A stretch of 64,000 nucleotides of DNA from Bradyrhizobium algeriense. Lineage in GTDB: Bacteria; Pseudomonadota; Alphaproteobacteria; Rhizobiales; Xanthobacteraceae. The stretch lies in assembly GCF_003062295.1 (NCBI RefSeq), contig NZ_PYCN01000003.1, positions 496,001 to 560,000 of the forward strand, in the 5' to 3' direction. Of this stretch, positions 25,520 to 33,725 are shown in pieces. Under the pieces are notes generated by a model that was not told where the DNA came from, did not search any database, and saw only the letters and a program-made list of their open reading frames with translations. A program made the translations under genes and the position numbers. Each line of letters starts with the position of its first letter. Position 1 is the stretch's first letter.

Positions 25520-25876
25520 TAAGCTCCACTTATTGAAATTTCTCCGAGCATTCCATCAAGAAAAGTGAGGCGTGGCCTCATTGCTCGGCGCATCCGCTGC
25601 AGCGACCATGGTCGGGACTCACCTGACGCGGGATCAAAACGTGAGGGAACTGGCGAAATTGAATCATGCAGTGTCAGCGGTGGGAGCCGCGTCAAATTTT
25701 TAAACCGCGCATCCGGCTCGGGACTCTTCATGATTTGACAGCCACGCGATCAAGCGATTCGGCATTCTGTCGTTTTTAGCGCGCCACGCGGCGTGCCCAT
25801 CCTGGCTGACAAGCGCAGATCACACTGCCTGTGATCGAGGCAATTCCCATTCGCGTTGCGAGATTCCAATCTCGCT
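25520..25876. other. Intergenic region, no gene seen
   Basis: Converging ends of the importer operon and the LuxR-type regulator. Frames here lack protein character and no clear terminator hairpin was found. Confidence 0.35.
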
Positions 25877-26563
25877 CTACGTACGTTCACGACGAATCCG
25901 CGATGATTCATGTTCCGGAACGATACCGGCACCGTCATCCTGCGAGATCGCCATGGCCGCGAGTACCGTCCGGTTGCTGATTTCAAGCTTCTGAAAGATG
26001 TGATGAAGATGCACCTTGATGGTGCCGTCGGTAATGTTCAGGCGCCGGCCAATTTCCTTGTTCGACAGCCCTTCGGACACCAACCGCATGATCTGGCGCT
26101 CCCGGTCTGTCAGCACAGCCAGTGCGTTCTCCGTAATCACGCTTTGCTCCCGACAAACGGCCTGATCGGCTGTGGGCAGCGGCAACAGCCGCCGACCTCC
26201 CGCAACCTGACGCAAGGACCGCACGAGAATTTCGGGCGCCACATCCTTCGAGATGTAGCTGTAACCGTCGGCCGCGGCTAGCATGACCATCTCACGTTCC
26301 ACCTCGGATGCGGTGAAAAAGACGAACCGCGTTGAAGGATTCTCGGCATTTTTAATGGAGAGGATCTCCGGCCCGGTCACGCCAGGCATCGAGCCGTCGA
26401 GAATAGCTATGTCCGGTGCCAGATTCCGAATTGCTTCGATGCAGCCCGCACCATCGGTGCAAGATGCAACAATGTTGAAATCGGAATGGGCCCCAAGCAC
26501 ATTGCTCAAACCCTGCAACACGACGGGATGCCGATCCGCAATAACGACGGTGATACGACGCAT
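25877..26563 (-). CDS. LuxR/NarL-type response regulator
   Basis: 228 residues. The receiver domain (about 1-120) has the phosphoacceptor Asp56 in DIAILDGSMPG, an N-terminal acidic Asp10 and a switch Thr/Ser in VFFTAS; Lys is conserved in SYISKD. The GerE helix-turn-helix domain (about 150-210) contains LTDRERQIMRLVSEGLSNKE and IGRRLNITDGTIKVHLHHIF. A GAGGAC site precedes the ATG. No partner kinase is adjacent. Its position beside the EPS locus suggests it may control EPS genes, but no target site was identified. Confidence 0.92.
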   Translation of the reverse strand: MRRITVVIADRHPVVLQGLSNVLGAHSDFNIVASCTDGAGCIEAIRNLAPDIAILDGSMPGVTGPEILSIKNAENPSTRFVFFTASEVEREMVMLAAADGYSYISKDVAPEILVRSLRQVAGGRRLLPLPTADQAVCREQSVITENALAVLTDRERQIMRLVSEGLSNKEIGRRLNITDGTIKVHLHHIFQKLEISNRTVLAAMAISQDDGAGIVPEHESSRIRRERT

Positions 26564-27239
26564 TGGGCAGTCCTCAGCCTGTCCCCAATGTTAAACCCCG
26601 CCCCCCAGCCTTTGTTCATCTCCCCCTGCTCGATACCCCAATACATAATATATCGACCAGGACAGCATGGCTAATGCCACATCGCAAAAGACGAAGGCAG
26701 AGAGGTTGGCTTCCCCCCTGCCGGCGCTTCATTAAGACTCTACACATTCCTGGACGACGAAAGCACCCGTAGAACTGCGGGATTAGTTAGCGAGTTGCGG
26801 GATTGGTTAGCGCGAGAGGCCTTTTTCACCCCTCAATCGCGCGGATTAAGTTCTGGCAAGTGGTAGCTTCAATCGAATTTCTGCAACGCTCGATGGACTT
26901 CGCACTATTAACTCGCTCAGAGAGTGTCGCGAACCCGGCTTGCTACTATGAATGACATGCCTCCGCGCGTACGCAGGGACTATTACCAAAGGTATATAGG
27001 GATAGCGGCAATTCGAATCTAACATTCACAAACGCTTATTAGTTTTGGGCGCTCAAAATATACCAACCCGATGTTGTGAGAGGAGAAAAATTCCACCCGA
27101 CTGAAGCTGCCAAATTCCAGAAACAAGACGACGGAGAAAAAGACTCAATCATTCGGAAAAGCGCTAATTCCAATTTCGAAATTACAGTGTCTTCGGAAGT
27201 GTTGATATTGTCAATTTGCGTAATGGCTGGGAGAGTAAA
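26564..27239. promoter_or_regulatory. AT-rich divergent regulatory region between two LuxR-type regulators
   Basis: 676 bp, clearly AT-richer than its surroundings, with no gene. It contains the direct repeat at 26776-26816 and should hold the promoters of both flanking regulators. Confidence 0.45.
26776..26816 (+). repeat. Two direct copies of a 19-21 bp motif
   Basis: TGCGGGATTAGTTAGCGAG (26776-26794) and TGCGGGATTGGTTAGCG (26796-26812) repeat with a 20-bp period, roughly two helical turns. This fits a binding site for a dimeric regulator, possibly one of the two flanking LuxR-type proteins. Confidence 0.45.
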
Positions 27240-28133
27240 ATGCCGAAGCGGCAATCTTTTGCAACGTTCATCGTCGGGAAAAGCGTTCTAATCAGAGAGG
27301 GAATTGCTAGAATTCTAAGCGCGGCAAATTTTCGCACCCTTGCCTCGGTGTCATGTGCTGACGATTTGTCGCCGAGCAAACTCCAATCGCACCCATTGCT
27401 GGTTCTCCTTGTTCACGCGGGCGATGATTTCGAAGCCGCGGTTGAACAGATCGAGCTCTTGCGGGAGCGGAATCCAAAAGCACGCATTGCGGTGGTAGCC
27501 GATCACTACCGGCTAGACGAGATGGTTTCCGCATTTCGGGCGGGCGCCAGCGGCTATTTCATCGACGTCATGACGTGCGACGTATTCGTCAAATCCATTG
27601 AACTGGTGATGATGGGCGAAACAATCTTCCCGCCGGCATTCATGGCATCCATTCTCCATTCCGAAAACGACCACTTCGCCAAGGCAGAACCGCGCAACGA
27701 CAATGCGCGGGCGATCCCCTTCACGCCGGAGCGCAGCATTACGCAACAACTGTCCCCCCGGGAAAAATCAATCATGCAATGCCTGATCGCAGGCGATTCC
27801 AACAAGTGCATAGCGCGCAAGATCGATATCGCTGAGGCGACCGTGAAGGTCCACGTCAAGGCGATCCTTCGCAAGATCCGGGTCCAGAACCGGACTCAAG
27901 CGGCGATTTGGGGCATGAACAACGGTTCACTGGTGCGACCGATAAGTGACGACTCTAGTACAAGCGAACAACTTCCAAATTCGATCGAAATGGCCTCAAA
28001 CATCAAGCAAATCGATGGACCCGAGCGAATGGAAGTGAACCACCAAACAAGTCACGTGGAGGTTCCTGGTATCAGCCTGATGCGCAAGAACATCCACCGA
28101 AGGTCCAACGGATTGCTGCGACTCGGCAAATAG
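27240..28133 (+). CDS. LuxR-type regulator with degenerate receiver domain
   Basis: 297 residues from the ATG at 27240 (GGGAGAG upstream). Residues 8-125 have receiver-like periodicity, but where the phosphoacceptor Asp is expected the sequence reads LLVLLVHAGDD, with His59 at the end of the strand. The usual N-terminal acidic pair is also missing (FIVGKSVLIREG). The GerE DNA-binding domain (about 175-240) is intact: LSPREKSIMQCLIAGDSNKC and IDIAEATVKVHVKAILRKIR. A further ~60-residue tail follows. It is probably phosphorylation-independent. Its position at the head of the EPS locus makes it a candidate local regulator. Confidence 0.88.
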   Translation: MPKRQSFATFIVGKSVLIREGIARILSAANFRTLASVSCADDLSPSKLQSHPLLVLLVHAGDDFEAAVEQIELLRERNPKARIAVVADHYRLDEMVSAFRAGASGYFIDVMTCDVFVKSIELVMMGETIFPPAFMASILHSENDHFAKAEPRNDNARAIPFTPERSITQQLSPREKSIMQCLIAGDSNKCIARKIDIAEATVKVHVKAILRKIRVQNRTQAAIWGMNNGSLVRPISDDSSTSEQLPNSIEMASNIKQIDGPERMEVNHQTSHVEVPGISLMRKNIHRRSNGLLRLGK

Positions 28134-28249
28134 GCGGAGCAGGAGCCGGCGATCTCGGACGCGTGCGTCAGCGCGCGGATCGAGGCGTGCCAATCGAAAT
28201 GCTTTCGAGCGGTGCTGGTAGTCGCCAGCGAGCTTTCGAAGCCGCGGCC

Positions 28250-29305
28250 CTACCCGACCTTGAGTTTCAGTTTATTCGCCTGGTACTGCAACGGCTGCGT
28301 ACCGCGATAGCCATCCGGATTGTTCGATTGCCAACGCCAATGATCCGCGCACATTTGCGCCAACGATCGCACTGAATTCCAACCCAGCGCTTTTTCCGCA
28401 AATGTCGGGTCAGCATAACAGGCGGCGACATCCCCCGCCCGGCGTTCGCCTATCTGATATGGAACGGACCTCCCGCTCACGGCCTCAAATGTCCGGATCA
28501 CTTCCAAAACGCTGTGGCCGTTGCCTGTTCCAAGGTTGACCGTGAGCACCCCGGACTGTTTCAGGTGGTTCAAAACACTTAGATGACCGGATGCAAGATC
28601 GACGACATGAATGAAGTCGCGGATGCCGGTGCCATCTGGAGTGTCATAGTCGTTTCCGCAAATCAGTACTTTCTCACGCTTTCCAACGGCCACTTGTGCC
28701 ACAAGTGGCAACAGATTGTTCGGAATGCCCACTGGGTCTTCTCCGATGAGCCCACTTTCGTGCGCGCCAACCGGATTGAAGTACCGCAGGATACCAACCC
28801 GCCAGTCGGCGTCGGACCTGTAAATATCTCTCAGCATCTCCTCGATAAAGAACTTCGTGCGACCGTATGGATTTGTCGGTCCGAGGGGATGTTTCTCATC
28901 GAGCGGCAGGTACGCGGGAATCCCGTAGACAGTTGCGGACGAACTAAAGACAAGCGTCTTCACACTTGCTCTCTTCATGGCTGACAAAAGCCGCATCGTT
29001 CCCAGGACGTTGTTCTCGTAATAGGTCATCGGCTCCGCGTTGGATTCACCCACGGCCTTCAGCCCCGCCAGATGGATAACCGCCGTCACTTCGCAATCAC
29101 GCAGTATCTTGTATATCGCCTCTTCATTGCGGATGTCGGCGTGCCAAAAGGCGAGCGACCGCCCGCTGATCGATTGCACCCGTTCGAGCGAGGCCCTGTT
29201 GCTGTTGGAGAGATTGTCGACTGCGACGACATCGAGCCCGGCATCAAGTAACGCGACAGACACATGGGAACCAATGTAGCCGGCGCCTCCGGTTAATAAG
29301 ATCAT
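28250..29305 (-). CDS. galE: UDP-glucose 4-epimerase (GalE/ExoB)
   Basis: 351 residues. It interconverts UDP-glucose and UDP-galactose for EPS synthesis in the cytoplasm. The NAD-binding motif TGGAGYIGSH is at the N-terminus, the catalytic Tyr/Lys in NPYGRTK, and other GalE motifs are FSSSATVYG, YFNPVGAHESGLIGEDP and RDFIHVVDLA. The ATG at 29303-29305 has a GGAAAG site; a GTG 9 nt upstream is an alternative but sits too close to the site. Rhizobial EPS loci commonly carry this gene as exoB. Confidence 0.95.
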   Translation of the reverse strand: MILLTGGAGYIGSHVSVALLDAGLDVVAVDNLSNSNRASLERVQSISGRSLAFWHADIRNEEAIYKILRDCEVTAVIHLAGLKAVGESNAEPMTYYENNVLGTMRLLSAMKRASVKTLVFSSSATVYGIPAYLPLDEKHPLGPTNPYGRTKFFIEEMLRDIYRSDADWRVGILRYFNPVGAHESGLIGEDPVGIPNNLLPLVAQVAVGKREKVLICGNDYDTPDGTGIRDFIHVVDLASGHLSVLNHLKQSGVLTVNLGTGNGHSVLEVIRTFEAVSGRSVPYQIGERRAGDVAACYADPTFAEKALGWNSVRSLAQMCADHWRWQSNNPDGYRGTQPLQYQANKLKLKVG

Positions 29306-29337
29306 ATCGGACACTTTCCGTATCGCTCAAATTGATG

Positions 29338-31662
29338 CTACCGGCGCAGCGCCTCAAGCCGCGCTTTCGCCTCCTTGATTCCTGCGGCGTCGGCTTTCGC
29401 ATAGAGGTCTTGCGCTCTGACTGCATCGCCGCGCGTTCCAAGAGTTCCCCATTTGGCAAGGATCAAGGGATCATAAGTTTCTGCGAGCGTGAAGCTTGCC
29501 TGGACGCTACCCATCTCGACGGCGCGCTCCAGCACAATCCGCGCCGCGCCTATGTCTCCCTGCCCAAGCAGCGCGGTCGCGCGCGCAAGCAACGCTGCCT
29601 CCACTGCGGAGTTCTTGGAATTGGGCTGGCCATCACTCCGAACGCGAGCCGCTGGTGACCGGTCGGCGACTGACTTCGCGTTTTCCGTGGGCTTGTCCCG
29701 CGCGCTCGAACCAACCGTGGGCGCAACCTGCTTCGCAAGCGCGAGATCCCGCTCGAGCTGTTCTGCCCGAACCCGCTCCTGCTGCAGTGAGCTGCGCAAC
29801 GAGGCGGTATCGCGCTCCGCCGTCTGCCTCGCCTGCGTGACCTCCTCGTTCACCTTGGCCACCAAGGCAGCCTGCGTATCGAGATCGCGACGTGCGATTA
29901 CGAGATCCTGCTCCAGGCGCGCCGCCCGATCGCGCTCTTCCTGTGCGGATTTGCGAAGCGACGGCGCGCCGTTTGCAGCCGCCTTTTTGAGTTCGGCCGT
30001 CTCGTCTTCAAGTTTGCGGGCGCGGGCCTCATATGCATAGAGTGCGCTACGCGTCATCGAGAGGCCTTGCGCAAGTGCCTCGGCCCTTTCGCGCTCCTTC
30101 TGCATCGATTTCCTGAGTTCGGCAGCATCTGCTTCCGCAGCCCCCTTCGCCCGCATAACTGCCTCGGTTACCTTTGCCGCCAGGGCCGTCTGGGTTTCGG
30201 CGTCGCGCCGCGCCGCCGTAAGATCCTGCTCCAGCCGCGCGGGCCGCTCACGCGCCTGCTGCAGGGACTTCTTCAGCTCGGCTTCGCTGCTCTCGCTTGC
30301 CTGTTTCAGCCGGGAAGCTTCCTCGCTTGCTTTCGCCGCCAATGCCGTTTGGGTCTCGACGTCGCGCAGCGCCGCCGCGAGATCCTGATCCAGCCGCGTG
30401 GACCGCTCGCGCGCCTGTTGCAGGGACTTCTTCAGCTCGGCTTCGCTGCTCTCCCTTGCCTGTTTCAGCCAGGATGCTTCTTCGGTTGCTTTGGCCGCCA
30501 GTGCCGTCTGAGTTTCGACATCGCGCCGCGCCGCCGCAAGATCCTGCTCCAGCCGCGCGGACCGCCCGCGCTCCTGCTGCAGGGGCTCTTGCAGCTTCGC
30601 TTCGCTGCTCTCGCTTGCCTGTTTCAGCCGGGACGCTTCTTCGGTTGCTTTGGCCGCCAGTGCCGTCTGAGTTTCGACATCGCGCCGCGCCGCCGCAAGA
30701 TCCTGCTCCAGCCGCATGGACCGCTCGCGCTCCTGCTGCAGGGGCTTCTGCAGCTCCGCTTCGCTGCTCTCGCCTGCTTGTTTCAGCCGGGAAGCTTCCT
30801 CGGTTGCTTTTGCAGCCAATGCCGTCTGGGTTTCGACGTCGCGCCGCGCCGCCGCAAGATCCTGCTCCAGCCGCGCGGACCGCGCGCGCTCCTGCTGCAG
30901 GGGCTCTTGCAGCTCCGCTTCGCTGCTCTCGCTCGCCTGTTTCAGCCGGGACGCTTCCTCGCTTGCTTTCGCCGCTAGTGCCGTTTGGGTCTCGACATCA
31001 CGCCGCGCTGCCGCGAGATCCTGTTCCTGCCGCGCGGACCGCTCGCGCTCCTGTTGCGAAGGCGTTTGCACCTCCGCCGTGCCACTCTCCCCCACCTGTT
31101 TCAGCCGGGACGCTTCCTCGCTTGCCTTCGCCGCCAGCGCGGTCTGCGTTTCGACCTCGCGCCGCGCCGCCGCAAGAGCCTGCTCCAGCCCCTCGGCTCG
31201 ATCGTGCTCCTGCACGAGACGTTGCAGCAATTCGATGTCGCGTCTTGCAATCGTGAGCTCAAGTAGCTGTGTCTCCGCCCAGTGGTGTTCCCGTTCCGGA
31301 GGGTGTCCTGCATCGCCGGTTGTTGCTTGCGCAACCTGCACCGATTTGTCGTTGCTGCCCCGGCCCGGCGACAAGGGCTCGAAGTCGCCATAACCCGCTA
31401 TTCCATCGGAAGCGAAACTGCGGGCAGCCATCGCGTGTTGCGCATCCGCCAGGCGCCGGGCGTGATCGGGGTAGGACTGGGTTTCCGACGCCCATGTCAT
31501 AGCGAGCATGGTCGCGGCTATCCATGCCGCGCATCGACCCTGCGTAGGCAGCTGCTTCATTGCCTTCTGCGCAAGGGGCGCCTCGCCCGATTCGCTGCGT
31601 GAGGCACCCGCGACGTCGCAGGCGGTCTTTACTTTCTCGTTGAGAATGATGGCGCGCCCCAT
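29338..31662 (-). CDS. Repeat-rich coiled-coil protein with Sel1/TPR-like C-terminus
   Basis: About 774 residues from the ATG at 31660-31662; the frame is open a further 27 codons upstream. A hydrophobic segment (CAAWIAATMLAMTWAS) suggests a membrane anchor or signal. The centre is seven 53-residue units (LEQDLAAARRDVETQTALAA, then KATEEASRLKQ...), strongly predicted to be coiled coil. The C-terminus (ATALLGQGDIGAARIVLERA) resembles Sel1/TPR repeats as seen in periplasmic scaffold proteins. I know no function. It shares the strand of galE, 33 bp upstream of it, so a structural role in EPS assembly or export is only an inference. Confidence 0.75.
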   Translation of the reverse strand: MGRAIILNEKVKTACDVAGASRSESGEAPLAQKAMKQLPTQGRCAAWIAATMLAMTWASETQSYPDHARRLADAQHAMAARSFASDGIAGYGDFEPLSPGRGSNDKSVQVAQATTGDAGHPPEREHHWAETQLLELTIARRDIELLQRLVQEHDRAEGLEQALAAARREVETQTALAAKASEEASRLKQVGESGTAEVQTPSQQERERSARQEQDLAAARRDVETQTALAAKASEEASRLKQASESSEAELQEPLQQERARSARLEQDLAAARRDVETQTALAAKATEEASRLKQAGESSEAELQKPLQQERERSMRLEQDLAAARRDVETQTALAAKATEEASRLKQASESSEAKLQEPLQQERGRSARLEQDLAAARRDVETQTALAAKATEEASWLKQARESSEAELKKSLQQARERSTRLDQDLAAALRDVETQTALAAKASEEASRLKQASESSEAELKKSLQQARERPARLEQDLTAARRDAETQTALAAKVTEAVMRAKGAAEADAAELRKSMQKERERAEALAQGLSMTRSALYAYEARARKLEDETAELKKAAANGAPSLRKSAQEERDRAARLEQDLVIARRDLDTQAALVAKVNEEVTQARQTAERDTASLRSSLQQERVRAEQLERDLALAKQVAPTVGSSARDKPTENAKSVADRSPAARVRSDGQPNSKNSAVEAALLARATALLGQGDIGAARIVLERAVEMGSVQASFTLAETYDPLILAKWGTLGTRGDAVRAQDLYAKADAAGIKEAKARLEALRR
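30076..31188 (-). repeat. Seven in-frame 159-bp tandem repeats
   Basis: Seven consecutive units of 159 bp (53 codons) lie inside the coiled-coil gene. The middle units are nearly identical at protein level, while the first and last are more diverged. This suggests growth by unequal recombination from the centre. Copy number probably varies between strains. Confidence 0.85.
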
Positions 31663-32020
31663 AGGAAATCCCGTCGCATGCTGACAAGGCCTGTTGCGAT
31701 GCGTCATTATGCGCCCAGCCGACGCGAATCCTATAGCTCGCAAGGAGGAGCCTTCCTACCTCTTCGGGATTAGGGTACCGAGCGCTGCGTCCGCATGCCG
31801 ATACCGGGAACCGCGGGTTTCCTTGAGCAACCCGACGCTCGGCGCCCGACTGAATGATCAAGAACAGCGGGGGCCGTACCGCGAGATCCTCTTAATCGCG
31901 AATTGCGGACCGGGCGATGCTTGGTCAACTAAGTGTGTCTCAAATGCCGCCAACACATCCGGGAGTACATTAACGTCAAACGTAGTGTCGTCGCCTGACT
32001 TGTGGTGCCAATTTAGTTCG
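31663..32020. other. Intergenic region, no gene seen
   Basis: About 360 bp upstream of the coiled-coil gene. On the minus strand it contains a TAATCCCGAAGAGG stretch, about 110-120 bp upstream of the chosen start, that weakly resembles the EPS promoter-like element described elsewhere. It is not close enough to call a copy. Confidence 0.3.
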
Positions 32021-32029
32021 GCCGCCCTC

Positions 32030-32299
32030 TACTAAGTTAATCGGGCTCATTCGGCGCCGCCCAATACTCTCGTAAGTGAAGCCGAGAGCAGCCATATTGT
32101 CGGGTCGATAGATGTTGTGCAGATCGACGATCACAGACTGCGCCATTTCGCGCTTCGGGCGCTTCGGGCGCTTCAAATCACGTGCGCAGAACTGCGCCCA
32201 TTCCGTGATAATTACGAGCGCATCGGCGCCGCGGACGCAAGCGTAGGGGTCTTCGCAATAGTCGATGTCAGGCAGTTCCTTGGCAAAACAGGCAGACAC
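32030..32299 (-). pseudogene. ugd: C-terminal remnant of UDP-glucose 6-dehydrogenase
   Basis: The leftward frame reads PDIDYCEDPYACVRGADALV, then IITEWAQF and IVDLHNIYRPDNMAALGFTY. These are the conserved final ~80 residues of UDP-glucose dehydrogenase. The NAD-binding and catalytic Cys regions are absent. A 9-bp unit (GCGCTTCGG on the plus strand near 32152-32175) is repeated and adds an Arg-Pro-Lys tract in the middle, further evidence of decay. Confidence 0.8.
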
Positions 32300-32504
32300 A
32301 AAATCCTGGCAGAGGTCAAGGATCTCCCGAACAACAAGAGGAGCCTACGCCATCAACTGGCCCCCCGATGCGCGTGGCCATCATCGCCTCCGCGCGCGTG
32401 CGGCGCAGGAGTCCGGCTACGCGCCAAAAGGCGCTCGGGCGCATCTGGCGCGGTCATCTGGTGCGGGATGCACCGAACACAACAGCCCCGCGCAGAATCG
32501 CGGG

Positions 32505-32812
32505 GATTGGCGGCGGAACGTTTGCGCCCCTGACCTTACTCGTCATCACCATCTGCGCCGGTGGTCGCACTCACTCAGATCAAATCCCTGAAAAGCGAAA
32601 TCGACCCGCTCCAACGCGAATTGCTTTCCCTGAGGGAACGGCTGGCGAGATTTGATCGGCCGGAGAAGGCCAAGGAGGCGGAGATCAACGCCGCCGCCGA
32701 AAAGGCCAAGGCCTTGGCGCAAAATCTGTCGCAACAGGCGCCGCTCACGTTTTCGCGCGAAGAAGTTCAGTTAATCCGTGATTACATCAAGCCGGCGCCG
32801 TTTGCGGGCTAA
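32505..32812 (+). pseudogene. Small coiled-coil hypothetical protein, probably frameshifted
   Basis: The frame from about 32561 reads VALTQIKSLKSEIDPLQREL, then LSLRERLARF and ends FSREEVQLIRDYIKPAPFAG. It has good protein character (a short coiled coil and a conserved-looking tail). A hydrophobic stretch (PLTLLVITICAGG) lies directly upstream in a different frame. The pair looks like one small membrane-anchored protein broken by a frameshift near 32560. No function known. Confidence 0.45.
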
Positions 32813-33650
32813 GCAGCACCCGCCGTTAGTGTCGGCGATCCCGTCCCCGGGGGCACGATTCCCTTCTCTCACCGACAAAGTGCCCAAACTGCTCGGCGCC
32901 CGATTTGCCATTCGCAATGGCGCAATTGTCATTGTCAGGAAAGACAGCCGCCAGGCTGATGCTGTTCTGGCGCCAAACTAGCAGCACCAGCACCTTGGTT
33001 CGGCTAGGGCGACGCAAGCGCACTGATTTTCCTAAAGAAAATTGGGTTCGTTCTGCGAAAATCCGTCCTCCTCATTTCTTCAGGCTGAGTGAAATCAACT
33101 CGCAAATTGCTCGATCGCGGCACGCGATAGCTCGAGCTTCATACCTTTGAAGCTTGGCTGTCTCGGGCAACGCACGGCGAATGGCCTCTGCCAAGCGTTC
33201 GGGTCCAGGTGGGGGCATTGTTATTCGCGGGCTGAAAAGCTCGCGCCAATTCGGTGAAGCCAGCATTGTTTTTAAGTCATCAGGATCCTGGCCCGGGCGT
33301 TCTGTGAAACCGAAGATTTAGGCACGTTGGATCCAAGCGGCCCTCAACATCCTTATCTCCGTTAGATCGAATTGAGCATGAGCGGGCCAAGAGCGAGCTA
33401 AAGGCGCTGGTGCCCGAGGATGCCAGAGAGGCGGCTGGACACGGCGTACGCGCCAAGCGCTCCAAGTCCGGCGCCATCAGCTTCGCGCTGTTGCCGATGG
33501 AATAGCTGGGGCTGAGCTCAGCGCTGAGACGCCCTCCGACCCGCCCTTTGCTTGGATGCGGGGCATTGTTTACGGAAGCGTGAACTACTCAAAGTTCCAT
33601 TATGATTCCAGGTCATTGAGCGACGCGCAGTCGAGGCTGGTTTCTGAACC
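32813..33650. other. Decayed intergenic region
   Basis: Over 800 bp without an intact gene. On the plus strand, 33362-33504 reads DRIEHERAKSELKALVPEDA and ends SGAISFALLPME, which looks like a real protein end, but I cannot assign it. The rest shows no recognisable content. Confidence 0.4.
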
Positions 33651-33682
33651 GGAAAATCCCCGCCGACAGCGGCGGAGGATTT
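33651..33682 (-). terminator. Rho-independent terminator of the ExoF-like gene
   Basis: On the minus strand a GC-rich stem (AATCCTCCGCCG / CGGCGGGGATT, one bulge) with a CTGT loop is followed by TTTTCC. It lies about 45 bp after the stop codon of the export gene. Confidence 0.6.
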
Positions 33683-33725
33683 ATATCGTCACGTGACTTA
33701 CGTTCCGGAGTTGCGGCAGCCCTCG

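Noticed and set aside
30076-31188. Possible CRISPR array because of regular repeats
   Set aside because: The 159-bp units are contiguous, coding and without unique spacers; they encode a coiled coil.
31715-31790. A fifth copy of the EPS promoter-like element upstream of the coiled-coil gene
   Set aside because: Only TAATCCCGAA and a TATAGG box match; the central blocks and spacing do not.
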